DNA from: DATKRB01 sp035532415
Lineage (GTDB): Bacteria > Actinomycetota > Acidimicrobiia > Acidimicrobiales > RAAP-2
Length of the DNA stretch: 64,000 nt
Direction of reading: 5' to 3'
NCBI GenBank assembly: GCA_035532415.1
Contig: DATKRB010000048.1
Location: 51,259 to 115,258, forward strand
Below are positions 42,477 through 51,282 of the stretch, piece after piece. Position 1 is the first letter of the stretch, and each line of letters begins with the position of its first letter. The notes below the pieces were generated by a model. It was given only the letters and a program-made list of their open reading frames with translations. It ran no database searches and was not told where the DNA came from. A program made the position numbers and the translations under genes.

Positions 42477-44123
42477 GCGTCGGGGGAGGTCCCAGGACAG
42501 AGGATCCGCGCCGACCAGCGCTTCGCCAGCATCGCGGGGCTGGTCCGAAGCCAGGGCGACGCCTTCGACTCGGTCGGCGCGATCGACGACGGCGAGTGGC
42601 ACCTGACCTACTCGCAGCTGGCGGCGGCGATGGAACGGACCGCCCGGGCGCTCATCGCAGCCGGGGTGGGGCCGGGGGACAGGGTCGGCCTGTGGGCACC
42701 GAACTCCGCGGCCTGGGTGGTCGCCGCGGTCGGTGTGCACGCCTGCGGAGCCGTTCTCGTCCCGGTCAACACCCGCTTCAAGGGTCCCGAGGCGGCCTAC
42801 GTGCTCCGCCGGAGCGGTTGCACGGCGCTCTTCGTGTCGGGTGAGTTCCTGGGCGTCGACTACCTGTCGATGCTGCAGGAGGCGGATCCCGAGCTGGCCG
42901 GCCAGCTGGCAAAGGTCGTGCTGGCGGGGTCCGGACGACCCGGCGCCGAAGGCCCGGATCCGGCCCCGCCCGGGGCACTGGGCTGGGAGAGCTTCCTCCG
43001 AAGGGGGTCCGAAGTCACAGGAGCCGGGTACGCCGATCGACTGGCCGCCGTCGGTCCGGACGATCCGGCCGACGTGATCTTCACGTCGGGGACCACCGGC
43101 CATCCGAAGGGTGTCGTGCTGACGCACGGTCAGAGCCTGAGGGCGTACGAGGCGTTCAACGTCGGGTTCGGGCTCCGGTACGGCGACCGGTACCTGATCA
43201 CCAACCCGTTCTTCCACTGCTTCGGGTACAAGGCCGGCTGGATGCTCTGCCTGCTTGTGGGCGCCACCGCGTTGCCGCACGCGGTCTTCGACGCCGAGGC
43301 GGTCCTCAACCGGGTGGAGCGGGACCGGATCACCGTCGTCGCCGGGCCTCCCACCATGTTCACCTCCATCCTCGAAGTGCCGGACCGTTCCCGCCACGAC
43401 CTCTCCTCGCTGCGGTACGCCTTCACCGCGGCGTCGTCGATCCCCGTGGCGCTCGTCCGGCGGATGCAGGCGGAACTGGCCGTGGAGGTCGGCACCGGGT
43501 ACGGGCTCACGGAATCGACCGCCGTCGCCTCGGTGACGCGTCCCGGTGACGACGCCGAGACCGTCGCCTCCACCGTGGGCTCCGCCGTGCCCGGTGTGGA
43601 GCTGCGAATCGTCGACGGCGACCATGTCGAGCTGCCGGCGGGTGAACCGGGAGAGGTGGCGATCCGCGGGTTCAACGTGACGCCCGGCTACTGGGACGAC
43701 CCCGAGGCGACCGCGACGGTGATCGACGGTGACGGATGGCTGTACACGGGCGACATCGGGATCCTGAACGACCTCGGGCACCTGCGGATCACCGACCGGA
43801 AGAAGGACCTCTTCATCGTCGGGGGCTTCAACGTGTCGCCGGCGGAGGTGGAGGGCCTCCTCCTGGCCGACGAGCGCCTGGCCCAGGTGGCGGTCATCGG
43901 CATCCCCGACGAGCGTCTCGGCGAGGTGGCGGCGGCCTTCGTCGTGCCCCGCAACGGGATGCAGGTCGGTGTCGCCGACATCGTGGCCTCGGCCCGCGCC
44001 CGCATGGCCAATTACAAGGTTCCCCGTCACGTCGAGATCCTCGACGCCCTGCCGGTCAACGCCAGCGGGAAGGTCCTGAAGGCGGAGCTGAGCCGTCGCG
44101 CCGCCGGGAGGACGCAGGCGTGA
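42474..44123 (+). CDS. Acyl-CoA synthetase (FadD3-like AMP-binding enzyme)
   Basis: 549 aa. It activates a carboxylic acid to its CoA thioester through an acyl-adenylate. The P-loop is IFTSGTTGHPKGVVLTHG; other core motifs are GYGLTEST, YTGDIGILNDLGHLRITDRKKD and the C-terminal lysine motif PVNASGKVLKAEL. The sequence resembles FadD3, which in mycobacteria activates a steroid-ring remnant; that exact substrate is not shown here. It overlaps the next SDR gene by 4 nt. Confidence 0.9.
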   Translation: MASGEVPGQRIRADQRFASIAGLVRSQGDAFDSVGAIDDGEWHLTYSQLAAAMERTARALIAAGVGPGDRVGLWAPNSAAWVVAAVGVHACGAVLVPVNTRFKGPEAAYVLRRSGCTALFVSGEFLGVDYLSMLQEADPELAGQLAKVVLAGSGRPGAEGPDPAPPGALGWESFLRRGSEVTGAGYADRLAAVGPDDPADVIFTSGTTGHPKGVVLTHGQSLRAYEAFNVGFGLRYGDRYLITNPFFHCFGYKAGWMLCLLVGATALPHAVFDAEAVLNRVERDRITVVAGPPTMFTSILEVPDRSRHDLSSLRYAFTAASSIPVALVRRMQAELAVEVGTGYGLTESTAVASVTRPGDDAETVASTVGSAVPGVELRIVDGDHVELPAGEPGEVAIRGFNVTPGYWDDPEATATVIDGDGWLYTGDIGILNDLGHLRITDRKKDLFIVGGFNVSPAEVEGLLLADERLAQVAVIGIPDERLGEVAAAFVVPRNGMQVGVADIVASARARMANYKVPRHVEILDALPVNASGKVLKAELSRRAAGRTQA

Positions 44124-44956
44124 CCGATCACCGGGACCGGGTCGCGCTGGTGACCGGCGCTTCGAGCGGTATCGGGCTCCTGACGGCGGTGACCCTCGCC
44201 CGTCGTCCGTTCACCGTGATCGCCACGATGCGAGACCTCGGCAGGTCCGAGGCCCTCGTCCGGGCAGCCGAGCAAGCCGGCGTAGAGGTGGAGCTGGCGG
44301 CTCTCGACGTCACGTCGGACGATTCGGTCGCGCGATGCACGACCGGGATCCTGCAACGCCACGGGAGGATCGACGTGGTGGTCAACAACGCCGGCATCTC
44401 GCAGACCGGGACGCTCGAGGAGCTCTCGATAGCCGACATGCAGCGCGTCCTCGACGTCAACTGCCTCGGGGTCGCCCGGGTCACCAAGGCCGTCCTGCCG
44501 GCCATGCGGGCCGCCGGCCGCGGCCACCTGATCGCGGTGTCGAGCATCGCCGGCGTCTTCGGGCAGCCGTTCAACGAGGCGTACTGCGCGGCGAAGTTCG
44601 CTCTTGAGGGGATGTACGAAGCGCTGGCGCCGGTCGCCGCCGCCTTCGGCATCTCGGTGTCGCTCGTCGAGGCGGGGATGGTGGCCACCGGCTTTTACGA
44701 ACGCTCCGGGGCCGGCCTGCCCGTCCCGGGGCCCTACGCCGAGTTGCGGGAGCGGTTCGCCCGGACGGCCGACGCCGCCTCGCAGCAAGGGCAGGCCGCC
44801 GACGAGGTGGCAGAGACCATCGCGGAGGTGGCGACCGAGCAGGATCCGAGGCTCCGCTATCAGACCTCACCGGAGGTCAGCCGGCTCCTGGCCCGGAAAC
44901 TGGCCGACCTCGACGGCGAGGCGACGCAACGGCTCACGCGACGCTGGCTGGCCTGA
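44120..44956 (+). CDS. SDR-family oxidoreductase
   Basis: 278 aa. The NAD(P) loop is LVTGASSGIGLLTAVTLA, with NNAGISQTG, the Ser of VSSIAGVFG and the catalytic EAYCAAK. GTG 44120 overlaps the acyl-CoA synthetase stop as GTGA, so the two are coupled and likely act on the same compound. Its C-terminal region is longer and more charged than in minimal SDRs. Confidence 0.88.
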   Translation: MTDHRDRVALVTGASSGIGLLTAVTLARRPFTVIATMRDLGRSEALVRAAEQAGVEVELAALDVTSDDSVARCTTGILQRHGRIDVVVNNAGISQTGTLEELSIADMQRVLDVNCLGVARVTKAVLPAMRAAGRGHLIAVSSIAGVFGQPFNEAYCAAKFALEGMYEALAPVAAAFGISVSLVEAGMVATGFYERSGAGLPVPGPYAELRERFARTADAASQQGQAADEVAETIAEVATEQDPRLRYQTSPEVSRLLARKLADLDGEATQRLTRRWLA

Positions 44957-45034
44957 GCATTCCGGTGAGACCCCCAGCCGCCTCCACCGCCGGCGAGCAC
45001 CACCCCGGGTCGGACGATGTGCCATCGTCTTCGA

Positions 45035-45883
45035 ATGGTTGACGGCAGGGTCGCTGACGGCAGGGTCCTCGACGGCAGGGTCCTCGACGGCAGGGTCGCG
45101 GTGGTCACGGGAGCGAGCCGGGGCATCGGCAAGCAGGTGAGCCTGGCGCTCGCCCGCCGGGGCGCCAAGCTGGTGCTGACCGCGCGGACGGTCGAGCCCC
45201 GGGAGCGGACGCCGGGCACGATCGAGGAGACAGCCGAAGCGGTGAGGCGGCTCGGTCCCGAGCCGGTCGTCGTGCAGGCCGACCTCGGCGCTCAGGACGG
45301 CATCGACAGGCTGGTGCGGACGGCGCTCGACCGCATGGGGGGCGTCGACATCCTCGTCAACAACGCCGGCTTCACCATCGGGAGGGCGATCTACACCCAT
45401 GTGCCCGACCTGCCGCGCGAGCAGTGGGAGAAGGTCATGGCCCTCAACGTGACCGCCCCCCTGATGCTCATACAGGGGTTCTGGGAGTCGATGCGGCAGC
45501 GGGGAGGCGGCCGCATCGTGAACGTCACGTCGGGCGCGGCGCAGCCTCAGGAGCTCGAGCCGCCGGAGGACACCGGCACCGGGTTCCCCGCCATCGGCCC
45601 CGCCTACGGCGCGACCAAGGCGGCGCTCAACCGCATGGCCAACTCCGTCGCCACCGACGGGTACGCGCATGGTATCGCCGTCATCAACATCGAGCCCGGA
45701 CTGGTGATGACCGAGACCATGGAGCTGACCCAGCGTCAGGCAGGTACCGTCAACCCGGACGCGCTGGCACCGACCGTCCCCGCCGCCGCCGTCGAGTACC
45801 TCTGCACGTGCGACGACCCGATGCGCTACAGCGGTCAGGTCCTCGTCTCCACCGATCTGGTGGCCGAGCTCGGCCTCCTGTAG
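45035..45883 (+). CDS. SDR-family oxidoreductase with repetitive N-terminus
   Basis: 282 aa. The NAD(P) loop VVTGASRGIGKQVSLALA, NNAGF, TSGAAQ and YGATK mark a classical SDR of the HSDL2-like type. Before it, four copies of a 15-nt repeat encode DGRV-type steps (residues about 3-22). ATG 45035 is preferred; ATG 45017 is also in frame. Given the repeat, the functional start could lie closer to the loop. Confidence 0.83.
   Translation: MVDGRVADGRVLDGRVLDGRVAVVTGASRGIGKQVSLALARRGAKLVLTARTVEPRERTPGTIEETAEAVRRLGPEPVVVQADLGAQDGIDRLVRTALDRMGGVDILVNNAGFTIGRAIYTHVPDLPREQWEKVMALNVTAPLMLIQGFWESMRQRGGGRIVNVTSGAAQPQELEPPEDTGTGFPAIGPAYGATKAALNRMANSVATDGYAHGIAVINIEPGLVMTETMELTQRQAGTVNPDALAPTVPAAAVEYLCTCDDPMRYSGQVLVSTDLVAELGLL
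45041..45100. repeat. Four 15-bp tandem repeats at the 5' end of an SDR gene
   Basis: Four units of GACGGCAGGGTCNNN, with the last three bases GCT, CTC, CTC and GCG. They keep frame and encode a repeated DGRV-x peptide. Confidence 0.9.
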
Positions 45884-45991
45884 GACCGGCTCGACGCCCG
45901 AGCAGGGGCCCGAGCAGGGACTCCGCCCGCCAAACTCTTCGCAGAGATGAGGTGGTACGGTACGGAAAACGAGGGCTACTCGGGGAGTGCT

Positions 45992-47224
45992 ATGGCCGAA
46001 ACGACGTCGGAGACGGAGCCGGGGGCGGGGGCAGCTGCCAACGCCTACGGCGACCTGGGGATGCAGGCCATGCTCGACATGGCGGCGCCGCAGCCCAACT
46101 ACAAGAAGCTCATCGAGGAGGGCGGGTACGTCTCCCCGATGGAAGGGGTGGGCCTGAGCTTCAAGCGGGCCAACACCGAGTTCGTGCTGCGCAACCACCA
46201 GCTCTTCTCGTCCGTGGTTGAGATGAACCTCGGCAACGTCCGGCCCCTGATCCCCCTGAACGTCGACCCGCCGAACCACTCCAAGTACCGCAAGCTGCTC
46301 GACCCGCTGTTCGCGCCCAGGCGCATGGACGAGCAGGAGGAGGACATCACCCGGCGGGTCAACGGCTTCATCGACGCCTTCATCGACCGGGGGGAGTGCA
46401 ACTTCACCGAGGAGTTCGCCGAGCTGTTCCCGTCCTCGGTGTTCCTCGGGCTCCTGGGCCTGCCGGAGGACGAGCTGCGGATGTTCCTCCGGCTCCGCGA
46501 CGGGATCCTGCACCCCGAGAAGATCGATCCGGCGGCCCTGACCGACGTCAACGCCCGCGCGGCGGTGATGCAGGCCACCGGCCAGGAGATCTACCAGTAC
46601 TTCGGCGGCCTCGTCGCCAAGCGCCGGACCGAGCCGGCCGACGACATCATCACCCGGTTCCTCGATGCCGAGGTCGGAGGGGAGAAGCTCTCGACCGAGG
46701 ACATCCTCGACATCGCCTTCCTCTTCCTGATCGCCGGTCTCGACACGGTGAGCGACTCCCTCACCTGCTTTTACGCCTTTCTGGCCACCCATCCGGACCA
46801 CCGGCGCCAGATCGTCGAGAACCCCAAGGTGATCCCCTCGGCCGTGGAGGAGCTCCTCCGCTGGGAGAGCCCGGTGCCCGGTGGCGTCCCCCGGGTGGCC
46901 ACCCAGGACGTCGATCTGCCCACGGGCCAGAAGGTCCCCACGGGCACCGCCGTCATCGTGAGCTACGGGGCGGCCAACGTCGACCCGAGCGGCTTCGACG
47001 ACCCGTTCGACGTCCGCTTCGACCGGAGCGTGAACCCCCACATCGCGTTCGGGGCTGGCGTGCACCGTTGCCTCGGGTCCCACCTGGCCCGCAGGGAGCT
47101 CCGGATCACGCTGCGCGAATGGCACCGACGCATCCCCGACTACCGCATCAAGCCCGGACACGAGCAGCTCGAGTACCCTCCGGGCCTGCGCCACGTGAAG
47201 GACCTGATCCTCACCTGGTCCTGA
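45992..47224 (+). CDS. Cytochrome P450
   Basis: Haem-thiolate monooxygenase, 410 aa. The oxygen-binding helix reads LIAGLDTVSDSL, the ExxR motif EELLRWESP, and the haem-Cys loop FGAGVHRCLGSHLARREL. ATG 45992 (MAETTSET) has GGGGAG upstream; an in-frame ATG at 45947 would add 15 residues. No ferredoxin gene is adjacent. Neighbouring acyl-CoA and SDR genes suggest hydroxylation of a hydrophobic substrate. Confidence 0.93.
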   Translation: MAETTSETEPGAGAAANAYGDLGMQAMLDMAAPQPNYKKLIEEGGYVSPMEGVGLSFKRANTEFVLRNHQLFSSVVEMNLGNVRPLIPLNVDPPNHSKYRKLLDPLFAPRRMDEQEEDITRRVNGFIDAFIDRGECNFTEEFAELFPSSVFLGLLGLPEDELRMFLRLRDGILHPEKIDPAALTDVNARAAVMQATGQEIYQYFGGLVAKRRTEPADDIITRFLDAEVGGEKLSTEDILDIAFLFLIAGLDTVSDSLTCFYAFLATHPDHRRQIVENPKVIPSAVEELLRWESPVPGGVPRVATQDVDLPTGQKVPTGTAVIVSYGAANVDPSGFDDPFDVRFDRSVNPHIAFGAGVHRCLGSHLARRELRITLREWHRRIPDYRIKPGHEQLEYPPGLRHVKDLILTWS

Positions 47225-47232
47225 GGGCTCCT

Positions 47233-47250
47233 CGCCCACGAGTGGGCGTT
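47233..47250 (+). terminator. Candidate terminator after the P450 gene
   Basis: CGCCCA-CGAG-TGGGCG forms a 6-bp GC stem with a 4-nt loop just downstream of the P450 stop. Only two T residues follow, so intrinsic activity is doubtful. Confidence 0.4.
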
Positions 47251-47294
47251 CACGCGGTCCTGGTCGGTGCCGAGCCTGGTCAGGGACGGAACGG

Positions 47295-47309
47295 TAGGGT
47301 TCGGGCGTG
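47295..47309 (+). promoter_or_regulatory. Leaderless-type -10 box before the YbjQ cassette
   Basis: TAGGGT (47295-47300), 6 nt, GTG at 47307. It would drive the whole four-gene cassette, which has no other intergenic space. Confidence 0.5.
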
Positions 47310-47708
47310 AGCGCCATGGACGATCCGTTCGACCTCGAGCTGACCGCGGCATCACTGCGAGCTGACGGCTCGGACGTACGCGTCCTGGTGAAGGTCCTGG
47401 TCGACCAGCTGTCCGACGCCCTCGGACCGCGCCTGCAGGTCCGACGGGCCGGGGGTCGCCTCCGCAGGTCCGAGGAGATCCGTTCCATCAGGATCACCAT
47501 GGGCGACGACCAGTTCGACGCCGAAGTCGACGGGTCCGCCCTCCGCTGCACGATCGGCCACTCGTCGGGAGGCATCCGCATCCGCAGCGAGAAGACCGAC
47601 ATGGGTACGTGGCTGGGCCGCCTGCTCGCCAGCCTGAAGATCGAAGCCGCCCACAGCCAGGCCGTCCGCCTGGCTCTCGAGAGCATGGTCATAGGAGGCG
47701 ATGGATGA
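47307..47708 (+). CDS. Hypothetical protein, first gene of the YbjQ cassette
   Basis: 133 aa, no family recognised. The predicted pattern is a helix (DVRVLVKVLVDQLSDALG), then several beta strands (RLQVRRAGGRLRR, SIRITMGDDQFDAEVDGSALRCTIGHSSGGIRIRSEKTD split here by reading) and a C-terminal helix. There is a single Cys and no membrane segment. Its stop overlaps the next gene (ATGA), so it is translated together with the YbjQ proteins and probably works with them. Confidence 0.75.
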   Translation: MSAMDDPFDLELTAASLRADGSDVRVLVKVLVDQLSDALGPRLQVRRAGGRLRRSEEIRSIRITMGDDQFDAEVDGSALRCTIGHSSGGIRIRSEKTDMGTWLGRLLASLKIEAAHSQAVRLALESMVIGGDG

Positions 47709-48502
47709 GCGACACCCCGCACGATCTCCCCGAGGGGGCGAGCCGACGGCTCGAAGAGCTCGAGCACGGCCTCTTCACCTCGGACCTCTCGGTCAACGAG
47801 TTCCTGCTGATCAAAGAGGTCGGGTTCCACCCCCTCGGGTTCGTGATGGGCTCGTCCATCTACCACACCGGCATTCAGACCCGCCGGTGGGGGCAGAGCC
47901 AGGAACTGACCAAGCTCACCGAGGCCATGTACAACGCCCGTGAGCTGGCCATGACCCGCATGGAGGAGGAGGCCGCCGAGCTCGGGGCCGACGGCGTCGT
48001 CGGCGTGCGGCTCGACGTCAACTACTACGAATGGGGCAAGGACGCGGCCGAGTTCATCGCCGTCGGCACCGCCGTGAAAGCGGAGAGCGGGGTCTCCCAC
48101 CGCAACAAGCTCGGCAAGCCCTTCACCTCCGACCTCTCGGGTCAGGACTTCTGGACCCTGATGCAGACCGGCCACATCCCCCAGGGCCTGGTCATGGGCA
48201 CCTGCGTCTACCACATCGCCCATCGCGGGCTCGGGCAGACGCTGGGCTCCGCCGGCCAGAACGTGGAGCTCCCCAACTTCACCCAGGCCCTGTACGAGGC
48301 CCGCGAGCTGGCGATGACCCGGATGCAGGACGAGGCCAACGAGCTGGGGGCCTCCGGCATCGTCGGCGTCCGGCTCGAGGAGAAGTCCCACCAGTGGGGC
48401 AGCCACACCATCGAGTTCCTCTCCCTCGGGACGGCCGTGGTCAAGACCTCCGACGAGGTGACGCTGCCCAGGCCCACGACCATCATCTCCCTCGACAACT
48501 GA
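47705..48502 (+). CDS. Double YbjQ-domain protein (1 of 3)
   Basis: 265 aa with two copies of a YbjQ/DUF74-type domain, about residues 20-130 and 138-255. Each copy has LFTSDLS or PFTSDLS, a turn G..P.G.VMG, a Tyr-His pair (IYHTG, VYHIA), TEAMYNARELAMTRMEEEA or its equivalent, and LGA-G-VVGVR with a final strand. The family has been called heavy-metal-binding and forms small oligomeric rings, but no biochemical role is settled. It overlaps both neighbours (4 nt and 1 nt). Confidence 0.85.
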   Translation: MSDTPHDLPEGASRRLEELEHGLFTSDLSVNEFLLIKEVGFHPLGFVMGSSIYHTGIQTRRWGQSQELTKLTEAMYNARELAMTRMEEEAAELGADGVVGVRLDVNYYEWGKDAAEFIAVGTAVKAESGVSHRNKLGKPFTSDLSGQDFWTLMQTGHIPQGLVMGTCVYHIAHRGLGQTLGSAGQNVELPNFTQALYEARELAMTRMQDEANELGASGIVGVRLEEKSHQWGSHTIEFLSLGTAVVKTSDEVTLPRPTTIISLDN

Positions 48503-49413
48503 TGGGCGACGACCCGGCCGATCTCCCCGAGGCCGATCTCCCCGAGGCCGCCGTTCGGCGGTTCGCCGGCGGGGCCTTCACGTCCGGCCTCACCGTGCCG
48601 GACTTCGCCGCGTGCCTCCAGATGGGGCTCGAGCCGGTGGGTTACGTGCAGGGATTCTGCGTCATGCAGTGGCAGTGGTACGGCACGGCCAGCCGCTACG
48701 GCAACTGGGGGCCCGCCGCCAGCCGTTCCGGGGGCTACTCGGAGAACTGGCAGTGTCCCCACGGGATGGTCTCGGCCGAGCACCGGGCCTGGGGACAGAA
48801 CTACGAGCAGACCTGGGTCGAGAACGCCTGGAGCCAGGGGTTCTCCGCCGCCTACGAGCGGATGGTGGAGGAAGCGGCCTCGGCCGGGGCCCACGGCGTC
48901 GTCGGTCTGGTCGACGCCACCGAACCGCTGAGCGAGATGGGGGTCCTCGAGTTCCGGGTGCAGGGCACCGCGGTGCGGGTGACCGACGGCCCCGCACCGG
49001 CCGGCGGCCGGCCGTGGACCACCTACCTGGCCGGGCAACGCCTGGCCAAACTGGTGGAGGCCGGGTACGCACCGGTGTCGATCGCCGCCTCCGTGGCGTC
49101 GGTCCGGGTGTGGGCCAACTGCATCACCGAGTACCTGACCGAAGGGACCAGCTCCGCCTGGGGGAACCAGGCGGTCGGTGCCGAGATCGAGCAGACGGTG
49201 AAGGCCCACATGGTGGTGCGCCGTCTGGCCCGTCAACGGGTGCGGGCCCAGTTGGGCACCGACTCCCTTCACGGCGCGGCCATGACCACCACCGAGCGGG
49301 AGCTCGGGCAGGGGGACGCCGAGCTGCAGTGCATCCTCCGGGGCAACCGGGTGCGCCGGTACAAGCAGGCCCCGCCGGTGCCGACCCCCCGGCCCACGGT
49401 GCGACTGCTGTGA
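48502..49413 (+). CDS. Double YbjQ-domain protein (2 of 3), Trp-rich insertion
   Basis: 303 aa with two YbjQ-like copies, the first starting FTSGLTVPDFAACLQMGLEPVG and the second TYLAGQRLAKLVEAGYAPVS. The first copy holds an aromatic insertion of about 55 residues (QWQWYGTASRYGNWGP to WGQNYEQTWVENAWSQG) with about eight Trp; the helix ERMVEEAASAGAHGVVGLV follows. The second copy is more diverged, ending in MTTTERELGQGDAELQCILRG-type text. ATG 48502 shares its A with the upstream stop. Confidence 0.8.
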   Translation: MGDDPADLPEADLPEAAVRRFAGGAFTSGLTVPDFAACLQMGLEPVGYVQGFCVMQWQWYGTASRYGNWGPAASRSGGYSENWQCPHGMVSAEHRAWGQNYEQTWVENAWSQGFSAAYERMVEEAASAGAHGVVGLVDATEPLSEMGVLEFRVQGTAVRVTDGPAPAGGRPWTTYLAGQRLAKLVEAGYAPVSIAASVASVRVWANCITEYLTEGTSSAWGNQAVGAEIEQTVKAHMVVRRLARQRVRAQLGTDSLHGAAMTTTERELGQGDAELQCILRGNRVRRYKQAPPVPTPRPTVRLL

Positions 49414-50279
49414 TCGACCCGGGCCATCCGGGTGGCGATCCGACCGGCAACGGAGCCTTCGACATGAAGGCGGAGATGCTCGGTGCCGCAAGGTCCCTCG
49501 GCCGACCGGCAACCGGCGACGCCTCGCCGATGACCTCGGACCTCACGATCGACGAGGAGCTCATCCTCCACTCCATCGGGTGGGAGCCGGTCGAGCTGGT
49601 GTACGGCGTGTCGATCCACTCCGTCCCGATGGGCGTCTGGACCTGGGGACAGGGCGAGATCACCTCTGCCTCCGACGCCTATGCCCAATCGTTCGCCAAG
49701 GCTTCCCGACGCATCCACAGCCAGTGCGCCAAGGCGGGTGGGCACGGCGTCGTCGGCGTGCATGTCGAACCGGCCGTGCACCGGCACCACGTCGACATCT
49801 CCCTGGTCGGCACCGCCGTCCGCCCGGTCGGATCGAAGCCTCTGCCGGCAGACTCGGTGTTCGTCTCGGACCTCTCCGGCCGTGACTTCACCCTGTTGCG
49901 GCAATCGGGGTGGGCACCACTGGGCCTGGCCGTCGGAGCCAGCTTCGTGTACGCCCCGCGCCGCTCGGTGGGTACGGCGATGAAGCAGAAGGGCCAGAAC
50001 GTCGAGCTCGCCAACTTCACCGAGGCCATGTACGCGGCCCGCGAGTCCGCGATGGAGCGGATGCAGCGCTCCGCGCTGGCCATGCAGGGGACGGGGGTGG
50101 TGGAGGTGAAGGTCACCGAGGGCCCGATGGACTTCGCCCACCACGCCGTCGGGTTCACCGCGTACGGCACGGTCGTCCGCCTGCTGGCCGGCGAGCACCG
50201 CAACCTCGGGGCCACGATGATCCTCCCGCTCGACGACCAGGTGCGGAGCTTCGACGCCACCTCCCTGCGGGGGAGGTGA
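49410..50279 (+). CDS. Double YbjQ-domain protein (3 of 3)
   Basis: 289 aa with two YbjQ-like copies: residues about 45-150 (MTSDLTIDEELILHSIGWEPVE, then HSQCAKAGGHGVVGVHVE) and about 155-275 (VFVSDLSGRDFTLLRQSGWAPLG, FTEAMYAARESAMERMQ, GTGVVEVKV). GTG 49410 overlaps the preceding stop as GTGA. A His-rich strand VHRHHVDIS in the first copy could bind metal. It is the last gene of the cassette. Confidence 0.83.
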   Translation: MIDPGHPGGDPTGNGAFDMKAEMLGAARSLGRPATGDASPMTSDLTIDEELILHSIGWEPVELVYGVSIHSVPMGVWTWGQGEITSASDAYAQSFAKASRRIHSQCAKAGGHGVVGVHVEPAVHRHHVDISLVGTAVRPVGSKPLPADSVFVSDLSGRDFTLLRQSGWAPLGLAVGASFVYAPRRSVGTAMKQKGQNVELANFTEAMYAARESAMERMQRSALAMQGTGVVEVKVTEGPMDFAHHAVGFTAYGTVVRLLAGEHRNLGATMILPLDDQVRSFDATSLRGR

Positions 50280-50282
50280 CCC

Positions 50283-50308
50283 GCGCCGGCCAGGCGGGTG
50301 ATCGGCGC
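50283..50308. terminator. Weak hairpin between convergent genes
   Basis: GCGCCG and CGGCGC are complementary 6-bp arms with a 14-nt loop in the 43-bp gap between the YbjQ cassette and the SWIM gene. No T tract is present. Confidence 0.25.
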
Positions 50309-50322
50309 TCACGACAGGACGG

Positions 50323-51282
50323 CTACTCCGGCGCCTCGCCGAGAGCCAGGGCGGCAGCACCGGCTGCGATCGCCTCGTAAAGCGGGCGGAGCCCGGCAAG
50401 GATCCGTACCCCGTCGGCGGCGAGCGGCGACGGGTCCAGCTGGCGGAGGACCAAGTCGGCAGCGACGGCCCGGCGCGGTCGGATCTCGATGGCGGCCAGG
50501 TCGGCGTCGCCTCCCCACGGCGCCATCGGGTCGGCCGGTGTCCGAGCGGCGATGCGTCCGGGATCGGCGACCGGCCAACCGAACGAACCGGTGCCGGGGG
50601 GCTCGGCCACCACGCCCGGATCGGGACCGATGGCCGCCCCGCGCCGGCGCGCCCGCAGGTCGGTGAGCAGCTCCTCCTTGCCCCGGCCACGCCAGGCGAA
50701 GATGAGGAACGGATCGTCGTCGAAGGCCTCTGCCAGCAGATAGAAGACCGCGGCGATGTGCTTGCAGGGGTTCTCCCAGTCCGGGCATGAGCACGCCGAG
50801 TCGAGCTCCCCCGCCGACGCCGGGAAAAGGGACGTCGACGTGTCGACGAACACCTCTTCGATCTCCTCGGGCATCTCGCCGGCCAGGAGCCTGGCCGAGA
50901 AGACCGCTCTCGCGGCCATGGCGACCACGATCGCGTCCCACTCGGACGCAGTGAGCACCCCGGTCTCGATGAACACCCGGTACGGCCTGGCCCGAGACCC
51001 CTGCACCGAGGCTTTCACCTGCCCGGCGGTGATCTCCATGGTGAGCACCTGGCCGGTTCGCGCATACCGCTTGCCGCGCTGGAGACGGCTGCCGATGCCG
51101 AAGGTCTCGAGCGCGGCGATGAAGCGTTGTGACCACCAGGTGTCACCGATCCGACCGCGCCGGCTGCGTGCCTGCAGGCCCCCCTCCACGGCGATCGGCG
51201 CGGAGGGGGGTGGCCACCAGCCGTCGGCCGGTCGGCCGGATCGGCCGGCGGGGCGGCGGGATGCCGGGCGGCGGGGCGACAT
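50323..51282 (-). CDS. SWIM zinc-finger protein
   Basis: 319 aa. The SWIM motif is CSCPDWENPCKHIAAVFYLL (CxCx-n-CxH), preceded by RLQRGKRYARTGQVL. Such proteins are commonly encoded beside a SNF2/HepA helicase, as Rv2102 beside helZ in M. tuberculosis, and are thought to guide it to DNA or protein partners. ATG 51282 shares its A with the helicase stop (TGATG). Confidence 0.88.
   Translation of the reverse strand: MSPRRPASRRPAGRSGRPADGWWPPPSAPIAVEGGLQARSRRGRIGDTWWSQRFIAALETFGIGSRLQRGKRYARTGQVLTMEITAGQVKASVQGSRARPYRVFIETGVLTASEWDAIVVAMAARAVFSARLLAGEMPEEIEEVFVDTSTSLFPASAGELDSACSCPDWENPCKHIAAVFYLLAEAFDDDPFLIFAWRGRGKEELLTDLRARRRGAAIGPDPGVVAEPPGTGSFGWPVADPGRIAARTPADPMAPWGGDADLAAIEIRPRRAVAADLVLRQLDPSPLAADGVRILAGLRPLYEAIAAGAAALALGEAPE

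Noticed and set aside
44867..48406. Minus-strand open frame of 1179 codons through SDR, P450 and YbjQ genes
   Set aside because: It runs antisense through several clearly recognisable genes, and its product is His/Asp/Val/Gly-rich low complexity. Frame openness is an effect of GC-rich codon use.
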